In this document: in pieces, positions 1 through 8,513 of the stretch | How the letters are laid out: each line of letters starts with the position of its first letter | How positions within the stretch are numbered: position 1 is the first letter of the stretch | Assembly (NCBI GenBank): GCA_002428445.1 | Contig: DIWJ01000049.1 | Span: 11,531 to 75,530 of the forward strand | DNA from: Syntrophaceae bacterium UBA6109 | GTDB lineage: Bacteria > Desulfobacterota > Syntrophia > Syntrophales > UBA6109 | Reading direction: 5' to 3' | DNA length: 64,000 nucleotides | Notes under the pieces: model-generated | What the model was told of the DNA's origin: nothing | The model's input: the letters and a program-made list of their open reading frames with translations, nothing else | Databases searched by the model: none | Program-made: the position numbers and the translations under genes

Positions 1-942
1 ATGCGGATCATCCCGGATACGGCGACGATGTTCCTGGAGCTGCGGGCGGGCGGCGTGGACCGGATGAATTTAAGCCCCCTGCAGTATACGAGACAGACCG
101 AGAACAACCTCTTCCGGAAGAACTTCCGGAAGTATCGCTACCTCTCTTTCTCTTACAGCTACCTGGGCTACAACCTGAAGAACCCCCTCTTCGCCGACAA
201 GCGGGTCCGGCAGGCCATCACCTACGCCATCGACCGGGAGGAGATCATCCGCGGGGTGCTGCTCGGCCTTGGACAGCCGGCCACCGGCCCCCTCAAGCCG
301 GGCACCTGGGCGTATAACGCAAACCTCAAGCCCTATCCCTACGATCCCGCCAGGGCGAAGGCGCTTCTGGCGGAGGCGGGCTGGAAGGAACGGAACAGCG
401 AGGGAATCCTCACCCGGAACGGTGAACCGTTTGTTTTCGAGATCATCACCAACCAGGGCAACGAGGTCCGGGCGAAATGCGCGGAGATCATCCAGCGGCA
501 ACTGGCCGACCTCGGAATCCGCGTCAAGATCCGCATCGTGGAGTGGGCCGCCTTTGTCACGGACTTCATCAACAAACGCCGCTTCGATGCGACGATCCTG
601 GGCTGGACCATCCCCATGGACCCGGATCTCTATGACGTGTGGCATTCGAGCAAGACGGGGCCGGATGCGCTGAACTTCATTTCCTACCGGAACGAGGAAC
701 TGGACGATCTGCTTGAGAAGGGGCGCAGCACCTTCGACATGAAGTCGCGCAAGCGGGCCTATGACCGCATCCAGGAGATCCTGGCCGAAGAGCAGCCCTA
801 CACGTTCCTGTACGTGCCGGATGCGCTTCCCATCATCTCCGCGCGGTTCCGGGGCGTCGAGCCCGCCCCGATCGGGATCGGCTACAACTTCATCAAGTGG
901 TACGTTCCGAAAGAAGAACAGAAGCTGATGATGACGCGGTGA
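1..942 (+). CDS. ABC transporter peptide-type substrate-binding protein, C-terminal part
   Basis: Solute-binding protein of SBP family 5 (oligopeptide/dipeptide type), which captures substrate in the periplasm for an ABC importer. The open frame begins at the first base of the window, and its 313 residues are well short of the usual 500-540, so the signal peptide and N-terminal lobe lie outside. Visible family features are the phrase 'RVRQAITYAIDRE' followed by a 'YDPARAKALLAEAGW' segment, both typical of the second lobe, and a C-terminal 'EEQPYTFLYVPD' segment. The ATG at base 1 is probably internal. It converges with the caspase gene downstream, leaving only 13 bases between the two stops. 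The substrate cannot be read from the sequence. Confidence 0.85.
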   Translation: MRIIPDTATMFLELRAGGVDRMNLSPLQYTRQTENNLFRKNFRKYRYLSFSYSYLGYNLKNPLFADKRVRQAITYAIDREEIIRGVLLGLGQPATGPLKPGTWAYNANLKPYPYDPARAKALLAEAGWKERNSEGILTRNGEPFVFEIITNQGNEVRAKCAEIIQRQLADLGIRVKIRIVEWAAFVTDFINKRRFDATILGWTIPMDPDLYDVWHSSKTGPDALNFISYRNEELDDLLEKGRSTFDMKSRKRAYDRIQEILAEEQPYTFLYVPDALPIISARFRGVEPAPIGIGYNFIKWYVPKEEQKLMMTR

Positions 943-955
943 ATGGTCCCGACGT

Positions 956-2545
956 TCAGCGCAGGTTTGTCTTCCGGCCGGAGGGATTCATGATCTGCGG
1001 CGTCTGCTCGTTGTTGTAGAGCTTCCGCGCGACCCGTTCGACCTGCGGTTTGACTTCGGCGAAAAGATCTCCGATCTCCAGCGCAACGTCCCGTCCCGCC
1101 TCGGCCCGCTCCTTGATCGCTTTCAGCAGAAAATACGTAAACAGGCCGTGGCTCTTTTCCTCATAGGTCGAGCTGATCTGGTCTCCGGCTGCGGCCGACA
1201 GCATGACGATCTTCTGCGACGGCGGCAGGCTCTCCTGGAGGTTCATGACGAGAGGCCGGGCCCCCTTGGCGAGGACGGACTTCCCGCCCGCGCCGGAAAA
1301 GCACGAATCCAGGGTGACGATCACTTCCCGGGCGGGAAGAGCGCCCAGGGCCTCGTGCAGCCGCCGGAGGGGATAGCCCGTCTGCTCAATGAAGGATGGA
1401 TCGCCGTCGTAAGGGACCAGGTATGCATCTCCGGTCCGCGGATTCGGCGCCCCGTGCCCGGAGAAGTAGACGAAAACCGTGCCGTCCTTCTCGACGTTGT
1501 TCGCAAGCCATTTCTCGAAATACTTCACGAAGTCGCCCATGGCGGCGTGCTCGTTGATGAGCGTGACGATGTTTTCCTCGGGATAACCCAGGACCTTGAC
1601 GAGATACTCCGAAACGACGCGGGCGTCGCGCACTGCGAAATCGGCCCGCGGCAGTTTCTGACGGTACTGCTCGATTCCGATCACGATCGCGTGCGCGTTG
1701 CGGTTGGTCTGCGGACGAAGCGCGGGGACATGGTCGACATCGGACTTCTTGTCCGAAGACCCGGACGCCGGCGGACGAACCGAGGCCACGGCCGTCCCCG
1801 GCGATCCCCGGCTTCCCGCCGTGAGGGTCCCCGTCCAGGGCTTGTTGCCCGGCTGCCACGTCCCCGAGAAACTGCCGAAGTCAGACGAAAAATGGAAAAC
1901 AAAAGCGCCTTCCGCAGTTCCCTCCTTCCAGACGCCGGTCAGCACATTGCCCTGAAGGCTGCCGCGCACGGTCCCCTGGCGATATTCGTAGACGCCCTTC
2001 GCCGTCGTTCCTTCAAAACCGATCCGCATGCGGCCGAAGGTCGTCGAATACTCGCGGACGTCCCTGACACCCTGCATTTCCTGCTCCATCGCCGGGTGAA
2101 AAGGAGAGGGAGGAGGAGGAAGGGTCGGGGATGCAACGGTCCCGCTGGTCGGCGGCCCGCTCCGGCCGAAAATGAGCTGCCCCTTCCATTCGTTGTAGCC
2201 CGGTGTCCAGTGGCCCTGGAAGCTGGTGAAGTCCGCCGAGAAGGTGAAGGTGAAGCTGCCGGAGGCTGCCCCTTCCCTCCATGTGCCCGAAAGGACATTG
2301 TCCTGAAGGTTCCCGTGGACCGACCCTTGCCGGTATTCGTAGACGCCCTTCGCAATCGTCCCCTCGAAACCGATCCGCATGCGGCCGAACGTCGTCTGAT
2401 ATTCGCGGACGTCCTGCACGGACGCCAGTTCCTGCAGCCCCGTATCATTGAATCCGCCCGTCAGTTCCGCGCACCCTGCGAGGGAGACGGCCGCGAGGAG
2501 GAAGGCCAGACGAATCAAGTATCCCGCAGATGATCTTTTGTTCAT
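956..2545 (-). CDS. Caspase-fold (peptidase C14) lipoprotein with a duplicated beta-rich domain
   Basis: Predicted lipoprotein of 529 residues. A type II signal peptide ends in a lipobox (SLAGC, Cys about residue 25). Two copies of a beta-rich unit follow, beginning near residues 44 and 161; each starts with a 'DVREY..TFGRMRIGFEG' phrase and continues with 'KGVYEYRQG'. A Pro/Ser-rich linker leads to a C-terminal caspase-like domain with the catalytic dyad visible as His in YFSGHGAP (about 364) and Cys in LDSCFSGAG (about 415). The ATG at 2543-2545 was chosen because a GGAG element stands six bases upstream; an earlier in-frame ATG at 2569 lacks one. The protease target and role are unknown; the domain logic suggests an envelope-anchored protease. 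Confidence is good for the fold and low for function. Confidence 0.8.
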   Translation of the reverse strand: MNKRSSAGYLIRLAFLLAAVSLAGCAELTGGFNDTGLQELASVQDVREYQTTFGRMRIGFEGTIAKGVYEYRQGSVHGNLQDNVLSGTWREGAASGSFTFTFSADFTSFQGHWTPGYNEWKGQLIFGRSGPPTSGTVASPTLPPPPSPFHPAMEQEMQGVRDVREYSTTFGRMRIGFEGTTAKGVYEYRQGTVRGSLQGNVLTGVWKEGTAEGAFVFHFSSDFGSFSGTWQPGNKPWTGTLTAGSRGSPGTAVASVRPPASGSSDKKSDVDHVPALRPQTNRNAHAIVIGIEQYRQKLPRADFAVRDARVVSEYLVKVLGYPEENIVTLINEHAAMGDFVKYFEKWLANNVEKDGTVFVYFSGHGAPNPRTGDAYLVPYDGDPSFIEQTGYPLRRLHEALGALPAREVIVTLDSCFSGAGGKSVLAKGARPLVMNLQESLPPSQKIVMLSAAAGDQISSTYEEKSHGLFTYFLLKAIKERAEAGRDVALEIGDLFAEVKPQVERVARKLYNNEQTPQIMNPSGRKTNLR

Positions 2546-2861
2546 GGATGCTCCACATCCCTTGCTCATGCATTTCTATCCGGGATGCGATTACCGTTAC
2601 CGCATCGCCCCCTCCTTGTCAACGCGTTCGCGGCGGGGGGCTGACGCCGCTGCCGGGGTATTCCCCGCGTTCGGCTGACAAGTTGGGTATTGTCTTTTCT
2701 GCTGAGGAGGGAGCCCGGCCGCGGGGGAAGCCGATGTCGACGTTTCCCCATGAAAGGGGTCCGTCAACATCGCCGCTGGGCCGGGCGCTGAAGGGCCGGA
2801 AAGCGGTCTCGCCGGGGGATTCCTCCCCGTCAAGACCGGGGCGACAGGACGCGTTCAGATG
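2546..2861. other. Intergenic stretch without a recognised gene
   Basis: About 316 bases between the caspase lipoprotein and a small membrane protein gene. Short frames here have no ribosome-binding site or recognisable product. It presumably holds the promoter of the caspase gene (read leftwards) and the 3' end of the small membrane gene, but I see no convincing -35/-10 pair, terminator or repeat. Confidence 0.4.
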
Positions 2862-3023
2862 CTATCTTGAGATTCGCCGGGATAAAAAAAGGCCGGCGAA
2901 AAGAAAAAAACCGACTACCATGAACAGAAACAGCACGCCATACTGGTACAACTGCTCCAGGCCGCTGTACCAGACCATAACCTGGTCCAGATACTGATGA
3001 TAAAGATCTTTCATGTTTTCCAT
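2862..3023 (-). CDS. Small single-pass membrane protein (53 aa)
   Basis: A 53-residue frame below the usual length cut-off. It opens with a polar segment rich in Tyr and Gln (MENMKDLYHQYLDQ), then has one strongly hydrophobic helix of about 20 residues (positions 28-47, Phe/Leu/Val-rich), and ends in a basic tail SRRISR. That gives a typical N-out/C-in topology by the positive-inside rule. AAGGA stands seven bases before the chosen ATG; another ATG two codons earlier is too close to it. No family is recognised. The real case for a gene rests on the ribosome-binding site and the well-formed membrane helix. Confidence 0.5.
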   Translation of the reverse strand: MENMKDLYHQYLDQVMVWYSGLEQLYQYGVLFLFMVVGFFLFAGLFLSRRISR

Positions 3024-3178
3024 CGTCATGTCCTTCGGATAAAATGGTTACGGCCCCTGCGGCGGATGCCCATGGCATCCGCCCTCATGATTCCCTTTTC
3101 CCCTGGCCTTCGGATTGCCCCGGATGCCTGATCGCTGTTTCCCGTTCCATCATCTCTGCCGCGACCGGCGCCGTCTCC

Positions 3179-3595
3179 TTATCTGCCGTGCCCGCGGTCT
3201 TTGTCGCGGTCTCTATCCGCCCCGTGGCCGCGGTCGGGTCGTCTGTCACGTCTTTCGTGCCTCTCCCGGTACTGCGGAACGTAGACATCGCTGTACCATC
3301 TGTTCTTTACGAAATAGACGGGCCTGCCGCAGGCATCGTACTTATGGCAATGCTTGCGCCAATTTTTCGCGTGACCGGGAGGAACGTGCAGGTAGACGGG
3401 TTCTTCCACGATCGTGCCGTGCGGCGGCCGAACTACGACGGGCCTCCGGTGGATGACCTGCGGCGGGGGGAAATCGCCGATGTCGATGTGGCCGTAAAAA
3501 CCGGGCTGCCCCACACTGATGGATACGCCTACGTCGGCGGCGTGCGCCGCAACAGAGGCAAGGACGATCGCCAGGGCAATCAGAAAGTGCTTCAT
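3179..3595 (-). CDS. Secreted basic protein, His/Arg-rich tail
   Basis: 138-residue protein with a clear Sec signal peptide (MKHFLIALAIVLASVAAHA, cleavage after AHA). The mature part has a Pro/Val-rich middle and a charged tail full of Arg, Asp and His (HERRDRRPDRGHGADRD and onwards). The Pro-rich middle followed by 'YFVKNRWYSDVYVP' resembles small uncharacterised periplasmic proteins common in Proteobacteria. Two Cys residues lie in the middle (KHCHKYDACG). Its ATG overlaps the TGA of the upstream response-regulator frame (ATGA), so the two may be translated together. Function is unknown; metal or polyanion binding by the tail is only a guess. Confidence 0.6.
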   Translation of the reverse strand: MKHFLIALAIVLASVAAHAADVGVSISVGQPGFYGHIDIGDFPPPQVIHRRPVVVRPPHGTIVEEPVYLHVPPGHAKNWRKHCHKYDACGRPVYFVKNRWYSDVYVPQYRERHERRDRRPDRGHGADRDRDKDRGHGR

Positions 3596-4131
3596 CGTAC
3601 TGCCCTTTCCGTTATGAGTTGCCAATCCTGAAGCACGGCCCCCTGGTCGACCTGAACGGGGTTTGACCGGAGCAAGGGCCGCCTTGAGGGCGCCGGTAAA
3701 CAGCGACCCTCCCGGCAGGGATAAGCCGGCATGCGCAGGCGGCCGGAGTCGTTTATGCCGGACGGCGCTCCCGGATCGGACAGGAGAGATGATCTTTTTT
3801 TGATGATTTCTTCGATTCTGCAGATGTCGAAGGGTTTGGAAAAGCAGATATCGGCACCCGCGGCCTTGAGTCCCTTCAGAGAGCTGAAAGAACCGCTCAG
3901 GCCGACGACGTAAGTGGTGGAAAATTGGGATTTGACGAATTTACATAATTCCATCCCATTCATCCCGGGCATTTCGGCGTCGGTAATCACAACGTTATAG
4001 GAGTTGTTTCGCAACAGCTCTACGGCTTCCCCGCCATTCAGGGCCTTGTCTATTTCATGGCCCGACAGCTCGAGATAAGAAGACAGCAGGTTCACGATTT
4101 CCGCGTAATCGTCGACAACGAGCAGTTTCAC
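3592..4131 (-). CDS. Single-domain response regulator (CheY-like receiver)
   Basis: Receiver domain with the acidic pair in KLLVVDDYAE, the phospho-acceptor Asp in VVITDAEMPGMNG, the conserved Ser in GLSGS and the Lys in CFSKPF. No output domain follows; the last 60 residues are Arg/Pro-rich and look non-conserved. The frame opens further upstream, but GTG at 4129-4131 is the likely start: GGGAGG stands six bases before it and the receiver core begins at residue 1-2. No kinase is adjacent, so the partner is unknown. The stop overlaps the ATG of the secreted protein downstream. Confidence 0.75.
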   Translation of the reverse strand: MKLLVVDDYAEIVNLLSSYLELSGHEIDKALNGGEAVELLRNNSYNVVITDAEMPGMNGMELCKFVKSQFSTTYVVGLSGSFSSLKGLKAAGADICFSKPFDICRIEEIIKKRSSLLSDPGAPSGINDSGRLRMPAYPCREGRCLPAPSRRPLLRSNPVQVDQGAVLQDWQLITERAVR

Positions 4132-4234
4132 GACAGACCTCCCTACCCATCTGAAACGTTGAACAATGGATTCTTCATCTCTATTCCGTCCCCGCTGCCG
4201 GGCAGGTTTCGGGTAAAATGCGCAAGGGACGCTT

Positions 4235-4576
4235 CTATTGGATTCCGTTGGGCAGTGTTGTAACTCCTTGATCTGTTTCCACAATGAATTCCCTCGAATT
4301 CGCAGGAGATATCTTGATGAACTTGTACGGTATGGCGACAGGTTCTCTTCCCGTAGCGATGGTGCGATAAGTCAGTATCCAGGTAAAGCCCGTCGTGGTG
4401 TCCACGAGGTACGCCTTCTCGTTAACGGCAACGACTTGATATTTCTGCAATTTTTCTGCAGCAGACGACACATTCGTGACGCATAAAATCGCCGCGGCGA
4501 CAAATGCAGCCGCGATGAACCTGCACAGCCGATATTGATGAGCGATGTTCCAGGGCGTCGAAGGATAGTTCCTCAT
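4235..4576 (-). CDS. Hypothetical exported protein
   Basis: 113-residue protein with an N-terminal hydrophobic segment (RFIAAAFVAAAILCVTNV) and a signal-peptidase-like site (VSSAA), then a small beta-rich domain (KYQVVAVNEKAYLVDTTTGF and onwards). ATG at 4574-4576 is preceded by GGGAGG at a good distance. No family is recognised. It lies between the single-domain response regulator and the sigma-54 regulator, all on the minus strand, with about 100 bases to the former. Probably periplasmic. Confidence 0.5.
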   Translation of the reverse strand: MRNYPSTPWNIAHQYRLCRFIAAAFVAAAILCVTNVSSAAEKLQKYQVVAVNEKAYLVDTTTGFTWILTYRTIATGREPVAIPYKFIKISPANSREFIVETDQGVTTLPNGIQ

Positions 4577-4807
4577 GTTGCGAGCCTCCCTTGCATCCAT
4601 TTCTCCTGCCTGATATTAAGGCAAGGCACGTGCCAGGAGCCAAGTTACGCATATAACTAGTTGACTTAATTTACATTGTTACTTACAGACTTCTTCGAAG
4701 AAGCGGCGGCTGCGCAGGAACATGTATGGATTGTCATACAGATGAGCGGAGGCTGACAGACCTAAGGTGGCATGAATACAGCAGATATCCAGTGGATGAT
4801 TTTTCCT

Positions 4808-6193
4808 TCAGTCCTGCCGGAACTCCAGCGGGTTCAAGTTGTATTTCTCCAGCAATGCATAGAGATCGGCCCGGTACTTGCCGGCCAGTTTGGCCGCTTG
4901 GCTGACATTGCCTCTGCTGATCTTCATGAGCTCAATGAGATAGTTGCGCTCGAAATCCTGTTTGGATTCCCGAAACGGCCGGAAGACGCTTTCATGCATT
5001 TTCTGGTTCGTGATAATCAGCATTTCGTCCTGAATTTCTTCGCCTCTGGCCATTACGGCCGCGCATTCGATCACATTCTCCAGTTCCCGGACATTGCCAG
5101 GCCAGGAATAGATCATGATCTTCTTCAGCGCCTCGGCCGTCATATTCTTGATCTTCTTGTTCATCTTCGCCGCTGATTTTTCCAGAAAATGCTCGACCAG
5201 GAGAGGGATATCTTCTTTACGCTCTCTCAAAGGGGGCATCCTGATGGGAATCACGCGTATCCGGTAGAAAAGATCCTTGCGGAAACTGCCGTCCTCAACC
5301 TCCTTGTCGATATCCTTGTTGGAGGCGGAGACGATGCGGATATCCACCTTGACCGTCTTTTGAGCGCCGAGCGGATAAAATTCCCTGTCTTCCAGCGCCT
5401 TCAGGAGCTTGCCCTGCATGGGCGGGGGAATCTCGGATATTTCATCAAGGAAGATCGTCCCCCCGTCGGCCTGCAGGAAAAAGCCCTTCTTATTGCTCGA
5501 GGCGCCGGTAAAGGCGCCCTTTTCAAAACCAAAAAGCTCGCTTTCGAGCAGGGTCTCCGGAATGGCGGCGCAATTGAGGGCGACGAAAGGCTTGTCTTTT
5601 CTGCCGCTCAATTGATGTACCGCCCGGGCAATCATCCCCTTTCCCGTACCGCTTTCGCCGCTGATAAAGACATTGGAGTCTGACTGCGCCGCCAGCGCCG
5701 TCAGATCAAGGACCCGCTTCATCACTTCACTGCGGCCGATGATACCCTGGATACTGCGATCCTGATTGAGGATACTTCTCAGCCGTTTGACTTCCCGGGA
5801 AAGCCTTGACTTCTCGATGCCGTTTTTAATCTGCAAGAGAAGTTCCCGATGATCGAAGGGCTTTGTCAGATAGATATAAGCGCCCTCCTTCATGGCTTCT
5901 ACAGCAGTTTCAATGGTTCCGTAGGCGGTCAGGATGATGACAGGAAGGTCGGGATCCACTTCACGGATATTTTTCATGAGTTCAATTCCGCTGCCGCCTG
6001 AGAACTTCATGTCGAGAATGGCCAGTTCGTATTCGTTCTTCATCACCAGATTTTTTGCCGCGGCAATATCCGATGCGGTTTCGACCTGAAAACCCTCGGA
6101 TTCGAGCCTCATCTTCAGCACTTTCAGAATATTCAAATCATCATCGACAACCAGGAGTCTGTCCATCATCGGCCTCGTAACCTGCCCTTCCAT
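4808..6193 (-). CDS. Sigma-54 dependent response regulator, GlrR/QseF-like
   Basis: NtrC-family activator with three parts. The receiver has DDD near the N-terminus, the phospho-Asp in AILDMKFSGGSG and the Lys in YLTKPFD. The AAA+ domain has Walker A GESGTGKG, the sigma-54 contact loop GAFTGA and Walker B GGTIFLDEI. The C-terminal Fis-like helix-turn-helix is around 'NVSQAAKLAGKYRADLYALL'. Phosphorylation should let it remodel RNA polymerase-sigma-54 at target promoters. The frame could open at 6211, but that part lies inside a repeated intergenic element, so ATG 6193 (GGAG seven bases upstream) or the ATGs at about 6148-6166 are better. It follows the kinase and lipoprotein genes, an order matching E. 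coli glrK-qseG-glrR. Confidence 0.9.
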   Translation of the reverse strand: MEGQVTRPMMDRLLVVDDDLNILKVLKMRLESEGFQVETASDIAAAKNLVMKNEYELAILDMKFSGGSGIELMKNIREVDPDLPVIILTAYGTIETAVEAMKEGAYIYLTKPFDHRELLLQIKNGIEKSRLSREVKRLRSILNQDRSIQGIIGRSEVMKRVLDLTALAAQSDSNVFISGESGTGKGMIARAVHQLSGRKDKPFVALNCAAIPETLLESELFGFEKGAFTGASSNKKGFFLQADGGTIFLDEISEIPPPMQGKLLKALEDREFYPLGAQKTVKVDIRIVSASNKDIDKEVEDGSFRKDLFYRIRVIPIRMPPLRERKEDIPLLVEHFLEKSAAKMNKKIKNMTAEALKKIMIYSWPGNVRELENVIECAAVMARGEEIQDEMLIITNQKMHESVFRPFRESKQDFERNYLIELMKISRGNVSQAAKLAGKYRADLYALLEKYNLNPLEFRQD

Positions 6194-6276
6194 TGAAGCT
6201 CTCCGGAGCAAGCTCCGGAGAATCTTCGATCCCCAAGGAAGGGATCTTGAACGTCATTCGCTCGCCGCCGGATTCA
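6192..6276. repeat. Intergenic palindromic repeat, copy 1
   Basis: Contains a perfect stem CTCCGGAG-CAAG-CTCCGGAG, followed by a block reading towards ATTCGCTCGC and CCGGATTCA. A close relative occurs at 60747-60865, where one extra CAAG-loop hairpin is inserted. It lies between the lipoprotein and regulator genes of a minus-strand unit, so it may act as an intra-operon mRNA structure or simply be a dispersed repeat. Confidence 0.6.
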
Positions 6277-6305
6277 TTCCGCTTCCTTCTGACGGTCAAG
6301 AAATC

Positions 6306-6908
6306 TTAAGGAAGCCTTTTTTTCTTTTGCTTCAAACGCATATCAACTTCCTTCATTTGCTCCAGCTTCTTTTCCATATCCCCCACCTGCTGCTCGAGCT
6401 TATCGATCTGTTTGCTTTGCGCACCCACCTTTTGGTCCCGGCCGGAAATCTCATCGATAAGAGAAGTCACCCGCTGTTCGAGCTCGCCGATCTGTTTGCG
6501 TTGTGTGCCCGCTTTTTCATCCCTGGTCGAAATCTCATCGATCAGAGAAACCAATACGGCGCTGTCGCGCCCGTACCTGCTTAACGGATAATCGTTCAGA
6601 AGCCGTTGAAAAGCTTCCAGGGCCTTCTGATAGTCTCTGTGCTGATTTCGCGGCAACACATGAATGATGCCTATCTGAAAAAGAGCCGCGTCGCCGAAAG
6701 AGCGGTGCTGCACAAGAATCTGCTCATATTTACTCGCAGCCGTTTCGTAGTCTCCCTGCCTTACAAAAAGTTCAGCCTGCTCAAAATCCGATTTCGTGAT
6801 CAGTTCTTCATAAACGTGGGCGCACCCGGACAAGAGAACCGGGGCTATGATGACACAGGCAAGGAGAAGGTAAAGGTACTTCCATCGCCTATCTTGCTCT
6901 TTACCCAT
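6306..6908 (-). CDS. QseG-like outer-membrane lipoprotein with coiled coil
   Basis: 200-residue lipoprotein with a hydrophobic signal and a lipobox (VLLSGC, Cys about 29). A TPR-like region follows (FVRQGDYETAASKYEQIL, YQKALEAFQRLLNDYP), then two near-repeats of 'LIDEIS.RD.K.G.Q.KQI..LEQ' forming a coiled coil, and a Lys-rich end. In E. coli the gene between glrK and glrR encodes QseG, which binds and stimulates the kinase from the outer membrane; position and architecture suggest the same role here. Its start lies inside the 3' end of the kinase gene (64-base overlap), which implies translational coupling. The lipobox requires a start near here. Confidence 0.75.
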   Translation of the reverse strand: MGKEQDRRWKYLYLLLACVIIAPVLLSGCAHVYEELITKSDFEQAELFVRQGDYETAASKYEQILVQHRSFGDAALFQIGIIHVLPRNQHRDYQKALEAFQRLLNDYPLSRYGRDSAVLVSLIDEISTRDEKAGTQRKQIGELEQRVTSLIDEISGRDQKVGAQSKQIDKLEQQVGDMEKKLEQMKEVDMRLKQKKKRLP

Positions 6909-8359
6909 ATCTGGCCTCCATGCGTATTGACAATATGCCGAACGATCGCCAGTCCCAGACCGGTGCCCATGATGGCGCCCCTGCGGTCGTCGACACGCTT
7001 GAATTTATCGAATACCTGCTGCAATCCGTCTTCGGGAATCCCCATGCCGTTGTCTGTTACGGATATTTCCGTTGCCCCTTTTTCGCTGTCGTGAACGGCA
7101 GAAACCGTGATCGTTCCTCCTTCCTGCGTGTACTTCCAGGCGTTGCTCAATAAATTTTCCAGCACTTCTTCAATTCTCTCAATGTCCATCCTCAGCAGAG
7201 GAATCTGCCGCGGCATTTCTCGAACGATGCGAATTCTTTTCTTCTGGAACAGCGGCGAGAGCTTCAAGAGGCTTCTTTCTATGACAGGGCTTATCTCCGC
7301 ACTGGTGAAAGAAAAATTCATCTTTCCGGCTTCCATGCGTGAAAAGTCAAGGATCCGGTTGACGGAAGCGATCAGTCTTTCGCATTCTTCCTTGACCACC
7401 CGGAACAATTCTTCCTGCTTCTCGGGAAGATGGGAGAATACCCCTTGCTGAAGCATCGATGACGCTTCCTTGATGACCGTCAGGGGCGTACGTAATGCAT
7501 GGGACAGATGGCTGATATAATCAATTTTCATCTGATCCAGTTCCTTCAGCCGATCGCACATGACATTGAATGCACCCGCCAATTCTCCGATTTCGGGCGG
7601 AGAGGATATCTGCAGCGCTTCTTCAAATTTTCCGCAGGCAATATCTTTCGTCCTTTCTCTGAGCAGCTTGATCGGCAGATTGATTTTCCGGGCATTGATA
7701 AAGGTTATGACAAGGACAAGCAGAACAACGATCATGACCGCAAGGATGCTGACCTGGGCAATCTGCGCGGCCATATCTCTGGACTGCGCCAGTTTTGAAT
7801 CTCTGTTTTCTGCAGAGAGCTTCGATAGGCTGCGCAGTTTCTGATCGATGTTCCTGGTAATTTCCTCCCTCCTGTTCACGGAAAAACGGCGGCTTTTTCC
7901 CCGCTCCGGCTGCTCGCCTGTGGACGTCTTTCGCCCTTGAAGCAATGCATCGTATTGCCCGTAGAATCTTTCAACGTCCGCCAGCAAACCGTTCCCCGTC
8001 CCGGCGTCTGCCAGGCCGGACAGTTCCTGGATTCTTTGCCTGAAATCATTTCTGATCTGGCCGAACTGCCGGAGGTAGTCCGGATCTCCGGAGATGAGAT
8101 ATTTGTCGTGCGCAGCGTTCATGCTGTAGAGATCATCCAGCGCGTCTTCGACAACTCTGATGATTCGTGCATCGTACTTGATGGCGGATTCGATGAGCCC
8201 ATTCAGATTCTTCAGGGAAAGAATCGTGTAGGTGCTGATAATGCCCACAAGAAGGATGATCAGGAAATTACTGATGATCAATCTGTTGAAGATTGTAAGC
8301 TTCAGCTTCCTTCCCCCGATGATGTTGGATTTACAAACCCAGCCTTGATGAAATGACAA
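6845..8359 (-). CDS. HAMP sensor histidine kinase, GlrK/QseE-like
   Basis: Membrane sensor kinase of about 500 residues. TM1 is near residues 25-47, followed by a four-helix-type periplasmic region, TM2 around 'ILAVMIVVLLVLVITFI', and a HAMP domain. The HisKA box is 'YISHLSHALRTPLTVIKEA' with the phospho-His, and the HATPase boxes are N (ENLLSNAWKYT), G1 (VTDNGMGIP) and G2 (GTGLGLAI). It should autophosphorylate and pass phosphate to the regulator at 4808-6193. The frame opens with TTG at 8359; the true start is uncertain because no ATG lies between it and TM1, and GGGGGAAGGAAG sits about 18 codons downstream. The stimulus is unknown. Confidence 0.88.
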   Translation of the reverse strand: MSFHQGWVCKSNIIGGRKLKLTIFNRLIISNFLIILLVGIISTYTILSLKNLNGLIESAIKYDARIIRVVEDALDDLYSMNAAHDKYLISGDPDYLRQFGQIRNDFRQRIQELSGLADAGTGNGLLADVERFYGQYDALLQGRKTSTGEQPERGKSRRFSVNRREEITRNIDQKLRSLSKLSAENRDSKLAQSRDMAAQIAQVSILAVMIVVLLVLVITFINARKINLPIKLLRERTKDIACGKFEEALQISSPPEIGELAGAFNVMCDRLKELDQMKIDYISHLSHALRTPLTVIKEASSMLQQGVFSHLPEKQEELFRVVKEECERLIASVNRILDFSRMEAGKMNFSFTSAEISPVIERSLLKLSPLFQKKRIRIVREMPRQIPLLRMDIERIEEVLENLLSNAWKYTQEGGTITVSAVHDSEKGATEISVTDNGMGIPEDGLQQVFDKFKRVDDRRGAIMGTGLGLAIVRHIVNTHGGQIWVKSKIGDGSTFTFSLPVSS

Positions 8360-8513
8360 CTTCCGCTTTGCATGAAACGACGATAAGAGAAGACCGCCGG
8401 CATGTCAATAGCGTACCGGTGACCGCACGAGAGCCTCCAAGCCCCTCTGGCGGGGCCTATGCCTTTGTGCTATGTTGCCGGTGCTCAAAACCCCACGAAC
8501 CCGGGAGAACCTC

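Noticed and set aside
4660..4700. TTGACTTAATTTACATTG resembling the selenium-locus element
   Set aside because: Only the TTGACTTA core matches; the inverted repeat and the CTATAGGC block are absent, and no plus-strand gene follows for 3.8 kb.
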